The notes under the pieces are model-generated. The model was not told where the DNA came from. It saw only the letters and a list, made by a program, of their open reading frames with translations, and ran no database searches. 48,522 nucleotides of DNA. Source: Gammaproteobacteria bacterium. Lineage in GTDB: Bacteria; Pseudomonadota; Gammaproteobacteria; WFUO01. A program made the translations under genes and the position numbers. This document shows, piece by piece, positions 26,639 through 36,389 of the stretch (positions are counted from its first letter, which is position 1; every line of letters begins with the position of its first letter). The stretch lies in NCBI GenBank assembly GCA_015484945.1, contig WFUO01000014.1, forward strand, positions 1-48,522, in the 5' to 3' direction.

Positions 26639-26917
26639 TCAGATGGCCGTGGCGCGGTCCGACAGGTAGTAGGCGAATGCGATGATCTCGGCCACTGCCC
26701 GGTACAGCGCCTCGGGAATCTCCTCTCCCAGATCCAGTGTGCCCAGCAGCATGGCCAGCTCCGGGTTATCGAACATTGGAATGCCGTGTTCGATGGCGAT
26801 TTCGCGGATGCGTTCGGCGACCTCGTTCCTGCCGCTGGCGGTTACACGCGGCGCACGCTTGCCGTCGTAGTGCAGGGCCACGGCGATGTCGGCCGGTTTG
26901 CGGGATTCGTCGTTCAT
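26639..26917 (-). CDS. Stand-alone FlhB C-terminal domain protein (FhlB-like)
   Basis: The 92 residues match only the cytoplasmic, post-cleavage part of FlhB: ADIAVALHYDGKRAPRVTASG, VAERIREIAIEHGIPMFDNPELAMLL and EEIPEALYRAVAEIIAFAYYL. The NPTH cleavage motif and membrane helices are absent, so it is not a second FlhB. Such proteins can replace the cleaved FlhB domain in some bacteria. It overlaps the upstream fliK-like gene by four bases (ATGA), pairing a switch-domain mimic with a ruler-like protein. Convergent with the DUF2802 gene, 43 bases away. Confidence 0.88.
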   Translation of the reverse strand: MNDESRKPADIAVALHYDGKRAPRVTASGRNEVAERIREIAIEHGIPMFDNPELAMLLGTLDLGEEIPEALYRAVAEIIAFAYYLSDRATAI

Positions 26918-28353
26918 GCCGTGAAGTCCACCAGTGGTCCGTCATCACCGTCAGCGACAGGATCCTGCTCCGCCGGCCGGCCCGGCAACAGTTTCAGTTC
27001 TCCCACCAGCAACCCGGCTTCGCTCAGGCGGCCGTGCAGTTCCTCGACGTGTTCGCGGAACAGGTTCAACCCCGTTTCGTCACCAAGCCAAAGGGTGGTG
27101 GCGATACGCCCATCCTGCAGACACACCCGGGCATGCACGGGGCCTATGCCCTCGAGTTCGAAGGCCAGATCGACCGACCAGCGGGATTCGGGCCGGCGCC
27201 GTTTGCTGTCATCGGTCTGGTCGCGCTGGATACGCAACTGAAACAGGTCGATGCCATCGTCCTTGCGTACCGGCAGCTCGAGCAGCCACACCTGGCGGTT
27301 GTCACTCTCGGCATGGCGCGAGGCAAGCTGGTTGAAACGCGTGCGCGCGATGGCCTTGGCGGTATCCTGCAACAGGCGGTCGAGCAATTCCTGCTGGCGC
27401 AGTTCCGCCAGGTTCTCTGTGTTCGCGCGTCCCTGTGGCCTGGGTATCAGGTGCCGGATCAACATCGTGATGCTGCTGTCCCGGGCAGGTGATGATCCCG
27501 ACAGGTAGTCGCCGGGCGGCATTGCCGATGCGGCAGCGAACATACCCGCGCGGGTGGCGTCACCAGCCTGACGCTCGCCAGCGCCAGTTTCGATCGCGTG
27601 CGCGGCAAGGCGTGTCTGTGGCAGGCGCAGTCCGGTCTCCGGGATGCGTTCGTCGATTGCGGTCTGCGCAATGGTGTTGGATGCTGGTGTGCCACTGGAT
27701 GGCCGAGCGGTGTTGGTGGTTTCTGCAGGCAGCGATTTGCCGGGTGCTCGCAGATGCGCAGCGGCGGTCTGCAGGGCCTGTTTCAGACGCAGGAGACTGG
27801 CCTGGAAGTCAGTGGACGGGATGCGCGTCGTGGCACCCCGGCTGGCATTTAGCAGACGGGTATCGAGAAAATTTCCCGAATCCCGCAGGGCGCGCTTCAG
27901 AGCTCCGGGTTTGCGTATCTGGCCGGCATCGGGCAGGTTCTCGAGCAGCGTACGTACCTGGCGCACGACCTCGGTTGGCAGGGCAGTGCGTTCTGGCCGC
28001 TGCGCGACCGTGGCCAGGCGTTGCAACAGCGGCGGCAGTGGCGCCTGTTTCGGCAACAGGGTACGCAGCGCCTGATGCAGATCCAACGCCGGCTGGGGGG
28101 GCGGAACCGGCGCTAGCAGTGGTGTCTGTCCGCTGCGTATCACCTGTAATGTCAGTTTGTCGCCGGTGCGAACCGCAAAGCCCATGTCGGCGGTCAAAAG
28201 CGCGGAACCCACGCGCAACGTGGCCCGGCCCTGGCCATCGAGCGCCTCGACCACGGCACGCAGCAACTGGCCCGGTTCCAGTTTCTCGACCAGGATGGTC
28301 GTGGTTCCGGACCTGATACTCACGGGCAGATTTTGCAGCTGGCTGATTTTCAT
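26914..28353 (-). CDS. Second FliK-like hook-length control domain protein
   Basis: A 479-residue protein with a long Leu/Pro/Ala/Arg-rich N-terminal part (TTTILVEKLEPGQLLRAVVEA at the start) and a FliK-type C-terminal domain (about 385-470: WSVDLAFELEGIGPVHARVCL, then FREHVEELHGRLSEAGLLVGELKL). It is distinct from fliK at 4230 in length and sequence. The partner FlhB-like gene overlaps its end. Likely acts with that protein in export switching, but which process it serves is unknown. No strong ribosome site is seen at ATG 28353. Confidence 0.82.
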   Translation of the reverse strand: MKISQLQNLPVSIRSGTTTILVEKLEPGQLLRAVVEALDGQGRATLRVGSALLTADMGFAVRTGDKLTLQVIRSGQTPLLAPVPPPQPALDLHQALRTLLPKQAPLPPLLQRLATVAQRPERTALPTEVVRQVRTLLENLPDAGQIRKPGALKRALRDSGNFLDTRLLNASRGATTRIPSTDFQASLLRLKQALQTAAAHLRAPGKSLPAETTNTARPSSGTPASNTIAQTAIDERIPETGLRLPQTRLAAHAIETGAGERQAGDATRAGMFAAASAMPPGDYLSGSSPARDSSITMLIRHLIPRPQGRANTENLAELRQQELLDRLLQDTAKAIARTRFNQLASRHAESDNRQVWLLELPVRKDDGIDLFQLRIQRDQTDDSKRRRPESRWSVDLAFELEGIGPVHARVCLQDGRIATTLWLGDETGLNLFREHVEELHGRLSEAGLLVGELKLLPGRPAEQDPVADGDDGPLVDFTA

Positions 28354-28424
28354 GCGAGGACCGATGGGCTACCCTGTGAGCAGGCTGGTGGTACGTGACA
28401 TACCGGCGAACGATGCCACTATAT

Positions 28425-28448
28425 CAGTATATCGGCCAGTATATCGGC
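28425..28448. repeat. 12-base tandem repeat in a divergent promoter region
   Basis: CAGTATATCGGC occurs twice head to tail (28425-28436, 28437-28448), and a degenerate copy (CACTATATCA) starts at 28418. It lies between the divergent fliK-like (minus) and pentapeptide (plus) genes, an AT-rich patch in GC-rich surroundings. Regular spacing close to one helical turn suggests an operator, though the binding protein is unknown. Confidence 0.55.
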
Positions 28449-28510
28449 ATGGATAGTGCATGGTTTAGAGAATCCGTTCATGTGTGACCGTATTCCGTCG
28501 GGAAGAGACA

Positions 28511-29413
28511 ATGACGAGTGACAACAGCCGTTTCTGGTATTTTCGTGTTGGTACCGAGATCAAGGGGCCCTATCCCCTGCTGATGATCCAGCGTTTCATC
28601 ATTCTCGGGCGACTGGACATGAAGGACCAGATCAGCAGCGACCGGGTGCATTGGCATGCGATCGCCAACATGCCGGAAGTGATTCCCGAGGTGCTCAAGC
28701 AGGAGGACAGTCCGGAGAAGCAGGAACGCCTGATGCGCCTGCGCATGAAGTATGACGAGCGTGTGCGTGAGCGGCGCCAGGGCGGCGAGGGTGTCGAGGA
28801 CGAGCGCCGCAGTGGCAAGGGGCGCCGTGCTCCCGAGCCGCCTGAACTGGTCGCCCATCGTGAGCATTTCCGGCGCGTGCTGGATATGCGTCCGCGGCGT
28901 CCGTCTCGTTTGTTGTCGATGCTGACCGTTCTGCTCGTGTTCACCGCGCTGGTCGGTGGCGGCGCCTATCTGTTGCTCGGGCTGGAGCAGCAACGCGAAG
29001 TGGAAGCACAGCCGGACTGTCGCGCCGCGCCGGCGCCCGGGGTCAACTGGCGCGGCTGCAAGGCCGAGGGCAGGCAGGCGGCGGGCAAGGATTTGTCCCG
29101 CGCGATACTCGACAACGGCGATTTTCGTCATGCGGATTTTCACGATAGCCGTCTGCCGGGTGCCAATCTCGCCTATGCCAACCTGACCGCGGCTGATTTG
29201 CGTAATGCGGATCTGCGTTCGGCGCGCCTGACCGGCGCTGATCTGCGTCGGGCCGATCTTCGCAATACGCGACTGGATGGTGCCGACCTGTCGTACGCCA
29301 ATCTTGCCGGGGCGCGTCTGAATGGCGCATCACTCAAGGGCGCACGCTTGCACAAGACCATCTGGCATGATGGCCGGGTATGTGCGCCGGGGTCTATCGG
29401 TACATGCCGTTAG
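28511..29413 (+). CDS. GYF-like domain, membrane helix and pentapeptide-repeat protein
   Basis: Start ATG 28511 (300 aa) follows GGAAGAG; a GTG at 28484 would add nine residues. The N-terminus (about 6-50) reads FWYFRVGTEIKGPYPLLMIQ, like the GYF_2/DUF4339 fold. A charged cytoplasmic linker, one membrane helix (about 136-158) and a short Cys-containing spacer follow. Then comes a pentapeptide-repeat region (about 195-285) with A(D/N)L units such as ADLRNADLRSARLTGADLRRADL. Topology suggests the repeat solenoid is outside the inner membrane. Function not known; motility involvement is only by location. Confidence 0.8.
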   Translation: MTSDNSRFWYFRVGTEIKGPYPLLMIQRFIILGRLDMKDQISSDRVHWHAIANMPEVIPEVLKQEDSPEKQERLMRLRMKYDERVRERRQGGEGVEDERRSGKGRRAPEPPELVAHREHFRRVLDMRPRRPSRLLSMLTVLLVFTALVGGGAYLLLGLEQQREVEAQPDCRAAPAPGVNWRGCKAEGRQAAGKDLSRAILDNGDFRHADFHDSRLPGANLAYANLTAADLRNADLRSARLTGADLRRADLRNTRLDGADLSYANLAGARLNGASLKGARLHKTIWHDGRVCAPGSIGTCR

Positions 29414-29441
29414 CTGAATGACTTTAGTACGAAGGCACGGT

Positions 29442-29996
29442 TCAGCGGATGATCTCGGTTTCGTAACGCCAGACGCGGATGTCATCCGACCAGAACCCGG
29501 CCGGCAGGCCTGCCTTCATCTTCAGGTGTTCGAGAAACTGGTGCTTGTCCGGCAGTGATTCCCAGACCGCCGGCAGGAAGGTGCCGCGGTGTGAACCATA
29601 TTCGAGTATCAGACCATCGATCCCGGGGCGGATCTGGTCGAGCAGATCCTGCTCGTCGGCGAAGTCGATCTCGCGCGCCGGCCCCAGGATGGAGATATGG
29701 ATGTCTATCCGGTCGAATTCATCCTCGGTCAGCGGCGGGAAGCGGGGATCGCGGAATGCGGCCGCGAAGGCGTTTTCGGCCACGTCGATGGCCAGCGGCC
29801 GGTACGCCTCCAGTGAGCCGATGCACCCGCGCAGGCGGTTGCCGATTTCCAGGGTCACGAAACTCGCGCCCGGTTCACGCAGCGCAGGATCGAGAAGCCC
29901 GGTATCGACCGTTAACGGACGGCCATGACGCAGGCCATGCTGGATGCTGTCTCTGGCGATCTGCAGCAGGCTGTCACGGTATGCGCCCAGGTTCAT
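29442..29996 (-). CDS. amrA: AmmeMemoRadiSam system protein A (AMMECR1 domain)
   Basis: The 184-residue AMMECR1-domain protein has the signature LRGCIGSLEAYRPLAIDVAENAFAAAFRDPRFPPL (about residues 54-88) and IHISILGPAREI. Its biochemical role is unsettled. It lies six bases downstream of amrB in the same direction and beside amrS, which completes the three-gene set that gives the system its name. Ribosome site is weak, consistent with coupling to amrB. Confidence 0.92.
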   Translation of the reverse strand: MNLGAYRDSLLQIARDSIQHGLRHGRPLTVDTGLLDPALREPGASFVTLEIGNRLRGCIGSLEAYRPLAIDVAENAFAAAFRDPRFPPLTEDEFDRIDIHISILGPAREIDFADEQDLLDQIRPGIDGLILEYGSHRGTFLPAVWESLPDKHQFLEHLKMKAGLPAGFWSDDIRVWRYETEIIR

Positions 29997-30002
29997 GGCA
30001 TA

Positions 30003-30788
30003 TTACTCGAAGGCCCAGGCGCCATAACCAACCACCTGGTCACGGGGTCCGGCCGTGTCACCCGAATTGCGCAGATCCAGGGTATGCGGACGCAGACCAT
30101 GACGTCGTGCCAGCAGCAACAGGCCGTTGACCGGGTTGCGGCCACAGGCGTCGTCGTAGCGGATGTCTTCCGGACGCAGGTGTTCGATGGCGCGCGTGGT
30201 GCGTTCGTCACGCATGCGCGCGGTATCGTAATCGTGGTAGTGACTCAGGTCGGAGCTGATCACGTACAATGTGCCTGGATCGTCCCAGAATTGTTCCAGC
30301 ACTTCCGCCACCTCGTCGGCGCTGGCCTCGCCGACCACCAAGGGCACGAGGACGAAGTCATCGAGTACCTCCTGCAGAAAGGGCAGCTGGACTTCGAGAC
30401 TGTGTTCGAGCTGGTGGGCCTCGTCGTAGGCGGTGACCTGGGGAAGGTGGGTGAGCCGGGCGATGGCCTCGTGGTCGAGCGGCACGTCACCCAGCGGTGT
30501 ACGGAAGGCATCCGCGCTGCTTGCCGCCAGCCCGTGCAGCGGTACGCGGTGGGCCGGTCCCAGCAGTACGACACGGTGGATGTGATCATGCTCGCCGGCC
30601 AGGCTGGCGTAGGCACTGGCAGCTACCGGCCCGGAATAGACATAGCCGGCATGCGGCACGATGATGGCGCGCGGGTGCGCTGATCCCGTATCTGCCTGCC
30701 GCAGAAAGGTTCTGACCATCCGGTGAAGTTCTCCGCTGTCTCCGGGATAGAATGTGCCGGCAACAGCCGGTTGCCTGATCCAGGTCAT
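30003..30788 (-). CDS. amrB: AmmeMemoRadiSam system protein B (MEMO1 family)
   Basis: The 261-residue MEMO-family protein begins with RQPAVAGTFYPGD and carries HAGYVYSGPVAASAYASL, SLEVQLPFLQ and YVISSDLSHYHDYDTAR. These include the His/Asp/Cys-type positions that bind metal in relatives (class III extradiol dioxygenase fold). Activity in bacteria is not established. It is transcribed divergently from amrS (114 bases between starts) and precedes amrA. Confidence 0.93.
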   Translation of the reverse strand: MTWIRQPAVAGTFYPGDSGELHRMVRTFLRQADTGSAHPRAIIVPHAGYVYSGPVAASAYASLAGEHDHIHRVVLLGPAHRVPLHGLAASSADAFRTPLGDVPLDHEAIARLTHLPQVTAYDEAHQLEHSLEVQLPFLQEVLDDFVLVPLVVGEASADEVAEVLEQFWDDPGTLYVISSDLSHYHDYDTARMRDERTTRAIEHLRPEDIRYDDACGRNPVNGLLLLARRHGLRPHTLDLRNSGDTAGPRDQVVGYGAWAFE

Positions 30789-30902
30789 GTGGTTTGCCCC
30801 GCAATCGTCTATGTTGTCTAGATAGTATCCGGCGGTAACGGTTTCAAGGCCACTTGATCCATGCGGATACCAGCCTCATATCGATGTCATGGAGGCAGGC
30901 CC

Positions 30903-31994
30903 ATGAACCATGTCCAGCATTCCCTTTTCCCGACCCGCTACTGGCATGCGTTGGAGGATGGCCGCGTACAATGCGATCTGTGCCCGCGCGAGTGCAAGCT
31001 GCACGAAGGCCAACAGGGTTTGTGTTTCGTGCGCGCCAACGAGGGTGGCAAGGTGGTTCTTGCGACCTATGGGCGCTCCAGCGGTTTCTGTGTCGATCCG
31101 ATAGAGAAGAAACCACTCAACCATTTTCATCCCGGAACCCCCGTGCTGTCGTTTGGCACCGCAGGATGCAACCTGGCCTGCAAGTTCTGCCAGAACTGGG
31201 ACATGAGCAAGTCGCGCGAGATGGATATTCTCGCCGACCAGGCATCGCCCGGGAAGATCGCTCGTGTGGCTGCCGATCTCGGTTGCCGCAGTGTGGCCTA
31301 TACCTACAATGATCCGGTGATCTTCATGGAATACGCCATCGACGTGGCCAGAGCGTGCCGTGAGCGGGGCATAGCCTCGGTGGCCGTGACGGCGGGCTAT
31401 ATCAACGAGGAACCACGCAAGGAGTTCTTTCGTCACATGGATGCGGCGAATGTCGATTTGAAGGGATTCAGTGAGGATTTCTACTGGAAGTTGACAGGCG
31501 GTCATCTGCAAACCGTGCTCGATACGCTGGTCTATCTCAGGCATGAGACCGAAGTTTGGCTGGAGCTGACCACCTTGCTGATTCCGGGTCACAACGATTC
31601 CGATACGGAGATCGACGAGATGACCCGCTGGGTGGTCAGGGAACTGGGCCCGGACGTGCCGATGCACTTCACGGCCTTTCATCCATCCTGGAAGATGATG
31701 GATGTACCGCCAACCCCGCCGGAAACGTTGGCGCGTGCACGCCGCATCGCCATGGACAACGGCGTGCGTTATGCCTATACCGGCAACGTGCACGACGAGA
31801 CCGGTGGAAGCACCTATTGTCATCAGTGCGGTGAGCTGCTCATCGGGCGCGACTGGTATGTGTTGACGCGTTGGCACCTGGACGCGCAGGGGCGCTGCAA
31901 GTCCTGCGGTGCGTCCTGCGCCGGCCATTTCGATCCGCAGCCGGGCACCTGGGGCGCGCGCCGCCTGCCGGTGAACCTCTCGCAATACGACTGA
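30903..31994 (+). CDS. amrS: AmmeMemoRadiSam system radical SAM enzyme
   Basis: ATG 30903 (363 aa) has GGAGG seven bases upstream; an earlier in-frame ATG at 30861 lacks one. The radical SAM cluster motif CNLACKFC uses Cys89, Cys93 and Cys96, resembling pyruvate formate-lyase activating enzymes. An N-terminal Cys pair (QCDLCPRECKLHEG) and C-terminal zinc-ribbon-like CHQC and CKSCGASC complete the family pattern. The substrate is unknown. It probably acts with the AmrA and AmrB products. Confidence 0.93.
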   Translation: MNHVQHSLFPTRYWHALEDGRVQCDLCPRECKLHEGQQGLCFVRANEGGKVVLATYGRSSGFCVDPIEKKPLNHFHPGTPVLSFGTAGCNLACKFCQNWDMSKSREMDILADQASPGKIARVAADLGCRSVAYTYNDPVIFMEYAIDVARACRERGIASVAVTAGYINEEPRKEFFRHMDAANVDLKGFSEDFYWKLTGGHLQTVLDTLVYLRHETEVWLELTTLLIPGHNDSDTEIDEMTRWVVRELGPDVPMHFTAFHPSWKMMDVPPTPPETLARARRIAMDNGVRYAYTGNVHDETGGSTYCHQCGELLIGRDWYVLTRWHLDAQGRCKSCGASCAGHFDPQPGTWGARRLPVNLSQYD

Positions 31995-32517
31995 TCGAAG
32001 TCCGACAGTATCATGCTGCTGGTCGATTACCGCCGGGAGCACTGGGGGCGCGGGGCTGGATGACGCTGTAGCCCAGGAACAGCACAGCGAAATCCAGGGT
32101 GAGCAACACTGGCATGGTGGGTGTTTTCAACACGGAGTACACGGAGCAGGCACGGAGACCACGGAGGACTATCGTTCCTGCCGTACAAGACCAAATCAGC
32201 CAGTCTTTTCTGACAGGTCATGACAGACCATGGATCATGGCATAGGGGCCACGAGAAACACGGGATAAGCCCCTGCGCGGCTGTCTGGCGCGATGATGCC
32301 AGCTCCCTGATCGCTTTTTACTTCATGCGAACGATCTGAAAACCCCGTGTTCCCGGTGCCCCGGTAGTGAAAAAATCCCTGCTTCGCGTGCTTCGTGTTA
32401 AAACATACTGTCAGTTGCGCTATACAGGATTTTTGGATGATTTGGCGGCCCGGGGCTTGAAATGCGTCTGCCGAAGGCTTGTAATGCAGCCTGTTTTTCA
32501 CTCCTCAGGAGAAGCGC
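31995..32517. other. Gene-free gap with dispersed repeats between amrS and mog
   Basis: No credible gene occurs in these 523 bases. They hold a CACGGAG-rich repeat (32126-32168) and an imperfect inverted repeat (32245-32265 with 32343-32362). A following stretch (about 32367-32400) has CTTCGCGTGCTTCGTGTT, which resembles the reverse complement of the repeat at 33332-33410. An AGGAG ribosome site for mog is at the right end. Confidence 0.65.
32126..32168 (+). repeat. CACGGAG-rich dispersed repeat, copy near amrS
   Basis: The heptamer CACGGAG occurs four times, at 32131, 32140, 32151 and 32160 (spacing 9, 11, 9), after TTCAA. The same family is found in reverse orientation in the flhB-flhA island and in direct orientation at 33332. 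Copies are intergenic only. Irregular spacing and short units exclude a CRISPR. Confidence 0.75.
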
Positions 32518-33054
32518 ATGAGCCAGACTCCACGCATTGGTATCGTCACCATTTCAGACCGCGCCAGCCGTGGTGAATACGAGGATCTCGGCGGCCCGGC
32601 CATCCAGGCCTGGCTGGAGAATACCCTGATCTCGGCCTGGGAGCCGGTGACGCGCCTGATACCCGACGAGCAGGACCAGGTCGAGGCCGTGTTGCGCGAA
32701 CTGTGTGACGAGCAGCGCTGCTGCCTGGTGGTCACCACCGGCAGTACCGGCCCGGCCCGGCGTGACATCGTGCCGGAGGCCACCGAGGCGGTATGTGACA
32801 AGATGATGCCCGGTTTCGGCGAGCAGATGCGCGCCGTGTCGCTGCAATACGTGCCCACCGCCATCCTCTCGCGCCAGACCGCCGGTATTCGCGGCAACAC
32901 TCTGATCGTCAATCTGCCTGGCAAGCCCAAGGCCATAGGCGAATGTCTGGACGCGGTATTCCCGGCGATCCCCTATTGCATCGACCTGATCGAAGGCCCG
33001 TTTCTGCAGACCGACGAATCGGTGTGCAAGGCCTTCCGGCCACGTAGCAAGTAG
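32518..33054 (+). CDS. mog: Molybdopterin adenylyltransferase Mog
   Basis: Mog activates molybdopterin with ATP before molybdenum insertion; MoaB paralogues are close alternatives. The 178-residue length and motifs fit: IGIVTISDRASRGEYEDLGG, the nucleotide-binding TTGSTGPARRDIVPEAT and the pterin-site NLPGKPKAIGECLDAVFPAIPYCIDLI. A CAGGAGAAG ribosome site lies before ATG 32518. It stands alone among cofactor genes here; no other moa/moe genes are in the window. Confidence 0.9.
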   Translation: MSQTPRIGIVTISDRASRGEYEDLGGPAIQAWLENTLISAWEPVTRLIPDEQDQVEAVLRELCDEQRCCLVVTTGSTGPARRDIVPEATEAVCDKMMPGFGEQMRAVSLQYVPTAILSRQTAGIRGNTLIVNLPGKPKAIGECLDAVFPAIPYCIDLIEGPFLQTDESVCKAFRPRSK

Positions 33055-33077
33055 CCGGCCCGAACCATCTGTCAGTC

Positions 33078-33308
33078 ATGTCACCCGATCTCATCCAGCT
33101 TCATCGCTGCTATAGCAACGGCATCATCGGTAAACGCTGGGCCGTGTGGCGGGTGACTGCCATCACGGGCGATCTGGTGACCTACAAGGTCGTCGCCGGT
33201 GAGAACCGGCGCAAGTCTTTTTCATGCAGTCTCGATGAATTCGCCGGCAAGGCGCGTTACGAGGTCATGCTTGCCGACAGCGAGTGGATACGCGTCGGCA
33301 GTGAGTGA
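33078..33308 (+). CDS. Small hypothetical protein (76 aa)
   Basis: I do not recognise this protein. It is soluble, with alternating hydrophobic residues suggesting a small beta-rich fold (WAVWRVTAITGDLVTYKVV, RRKSFSCSLDEFAGKARYEV). It follows mog by 23 bases on the same strand, and codon use resembles nearby genes. No good ribosome site precedes ATG 33078, which lowers confidence. A repeat begins 24 bases after its stop. Confidence 0.55.
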   Translation: MSPDLIQLHRCYSNGIIGKRWAVWRVTAITGDLVTYKVVAGENRRKSFSCSLDEFAGKARYEVMLADSEWIRVGSE

Positions 33309-33331
33309 TTGCCGCGTACGAACGGCAGGTA

Positions 33332-33410
33332 TTCAACACGGAGATCACAGAGACACGGGGCCACGGAGGAGTGATGGAACACGAAGGGCGTGGAGGCGCA
33401 AAAAAGCAAT
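33332..33410 (+). repeat. CACGGAG-rich dispersed repeat, copy near tRNA-Leu
   Basis: Starts TTCAACACGGAGATCACAGA and continues with a second CACGGAG-like block, then GAACACGAAGGGCGTGGAGG and GCGCAAAAAAGC. The order of blocks matches the reverse complement of the units in the flhB-flhA island (33332-33370 is the best conserved part). It lies between the small hypothetical gene and the tRNA gene. Confidence 0.7.
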
Positions 33411-33551
33411 GATGTTTGTATTACTTCGGAATCCGTGCTTGAGCCATGCCTGAAATTGCCCGCATACGGAAACGCGAGGTTCGTCAGGCCATCAGGCGTG
33501 CAAAGGCGTGATCGCAGTCCACCATATCCCTCTGCGTGGCCGTGGAATGAA

Positions 33552-33638
33552 TGGTGCCGGGAGAGAGACTCGAACTCTCAAGGTGTTGCCACCGGCGGAT
33601 TTTGAGTCCGCTGCGTCTACCAATTCCGCCATCCCGGC
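33552..33638 (-). tRNA. tRNA-Leu, anticodon CAA
   Basis: The reverse complement starts GCCGGGATGGCGGAATTGG and ends with an encoded CCA. The seven-base acceptor stem GCCGGGA pairs with TCCCGGC. The anticodon loop is CT-CAA-AA, reading UUG codons. A long variable arm (GGTGGCAACACC region) and GTTCGAGTC T-loop are as expected for a class II leucine tRNA. Total 87 bases including CCA. Confidence 0.96.
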
Positions 33639-33720
33639 TTGTGACGGGATTATATCCCCGCAGGGTGTGTGACACCAGCCGGACATGCCGGGCATGTCAT
33701 CCTGACGGCAGCGCAGATGC

Positions 33721-35849
<2,129 letters not shown>

Positions 35850-35878
35850 GGCCGCGCATGGTAACAGCCCCGGGGCGC

Positions 35879-35909
35879 CGGCGCGAGCAGACTGGGCAGG
35901 CTCGCGCCG
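35879..35909. promoter_or_regulatory. Perfect 10-base inverted repeat between queA and yajC
   Basis: CGGCGCGAGC (35879-35888) and GCTCGCGCCG (35900-35909) pair perfectly across an 11-base loop in the 151-base gap between divergent starts. A CATAAT (35917-35922) next to it could be a -10 element for yajC, but no good -35 is visible. It could be an operator or a leader hairpin of queA. Confidence 0.4.
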
Positions 35910-36000
35910 CTTGTGTCATAATAGCCCGGCTCCTACCGGGCAAGGGCGCGCAGAATGTCCGCCCGGGAGACCCATACACATTTATATAGGTAAGAATGCC

Positions 36001-36345
36001 ATGAGTTTTTTGTTTTCCGAGGCCGTGGCCGCCGATGCGCCGGCCAAGGTCGGAGCAGGCGGTCAACCGCAGCCCAACGCGATCGCCAGCCTGCTGCCGC
36101 TGATCATTATCTTCGTCGTCTTCTATTTCTTGCTGATTCGCCCGCAGAGCAAGCGCGCCAAGGAGCACCGCAACATGGTTGCCGCCTTGCAGAAGGGTGA
36201 CGAGGTGGTCACCAATGGTGGCGTGCTCGGGCGTATCACGGCCACCGAGGATGCCTTCGTGACCATCGAGATCGCCGATGGCGTCGAGATCCGTGTTCAG
36301 CGTCATGCCATTGCCGCGCTGATGCCCAAGGGAACCTACAAGTAA
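36001..36345 (+). CDS. yajC: Preprotein translocase accessory subunit YajC
   Basis: YajC is a small membrane partner of SecDF-YidC. I chose ATG 36001 (114 aa), with AGGTAAG upstream; the frame is open further up but lacks a good start. A single membrane helix (about residues 29-48, IASLLPLIIIFVVFYFLLIR) is followed by the conserved RPQSKRAKEHRNMVAALQKGDEVVTNGG and a basic small domain. secD follows after 44 bases. Confidence 0.96.
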   Translation: MSFLFSEAVAADAPAKVGAGGQPQPNAIASLLPLIIIFVVFYFLLIRPQSKRAKEHRNMVAALQKGDEVVTNGGVLGRITATEDAFVTIEIADGVEIRVQRHAIAALMPKGTYK

Positions 36346-36389
36346 GCAACAAGGAGCGGCCGTCGCCGTAATCACAGGCACATGTCGTC

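Noticed and set aside
32126-32168. Possible CRISPR-like regular repeats
   Set aside because: Units are only seven bases with 9-11-base spacing, there are no unique spacers of 25-40 bases and no cas genes.
33552-33638. tRNA-Leu as an integration site for a genomic island
   Set aside because: No integrase, no duplicated tRNA 3' end and no phage-like genes in the flanks; nearby repeats are short intergenic ones.
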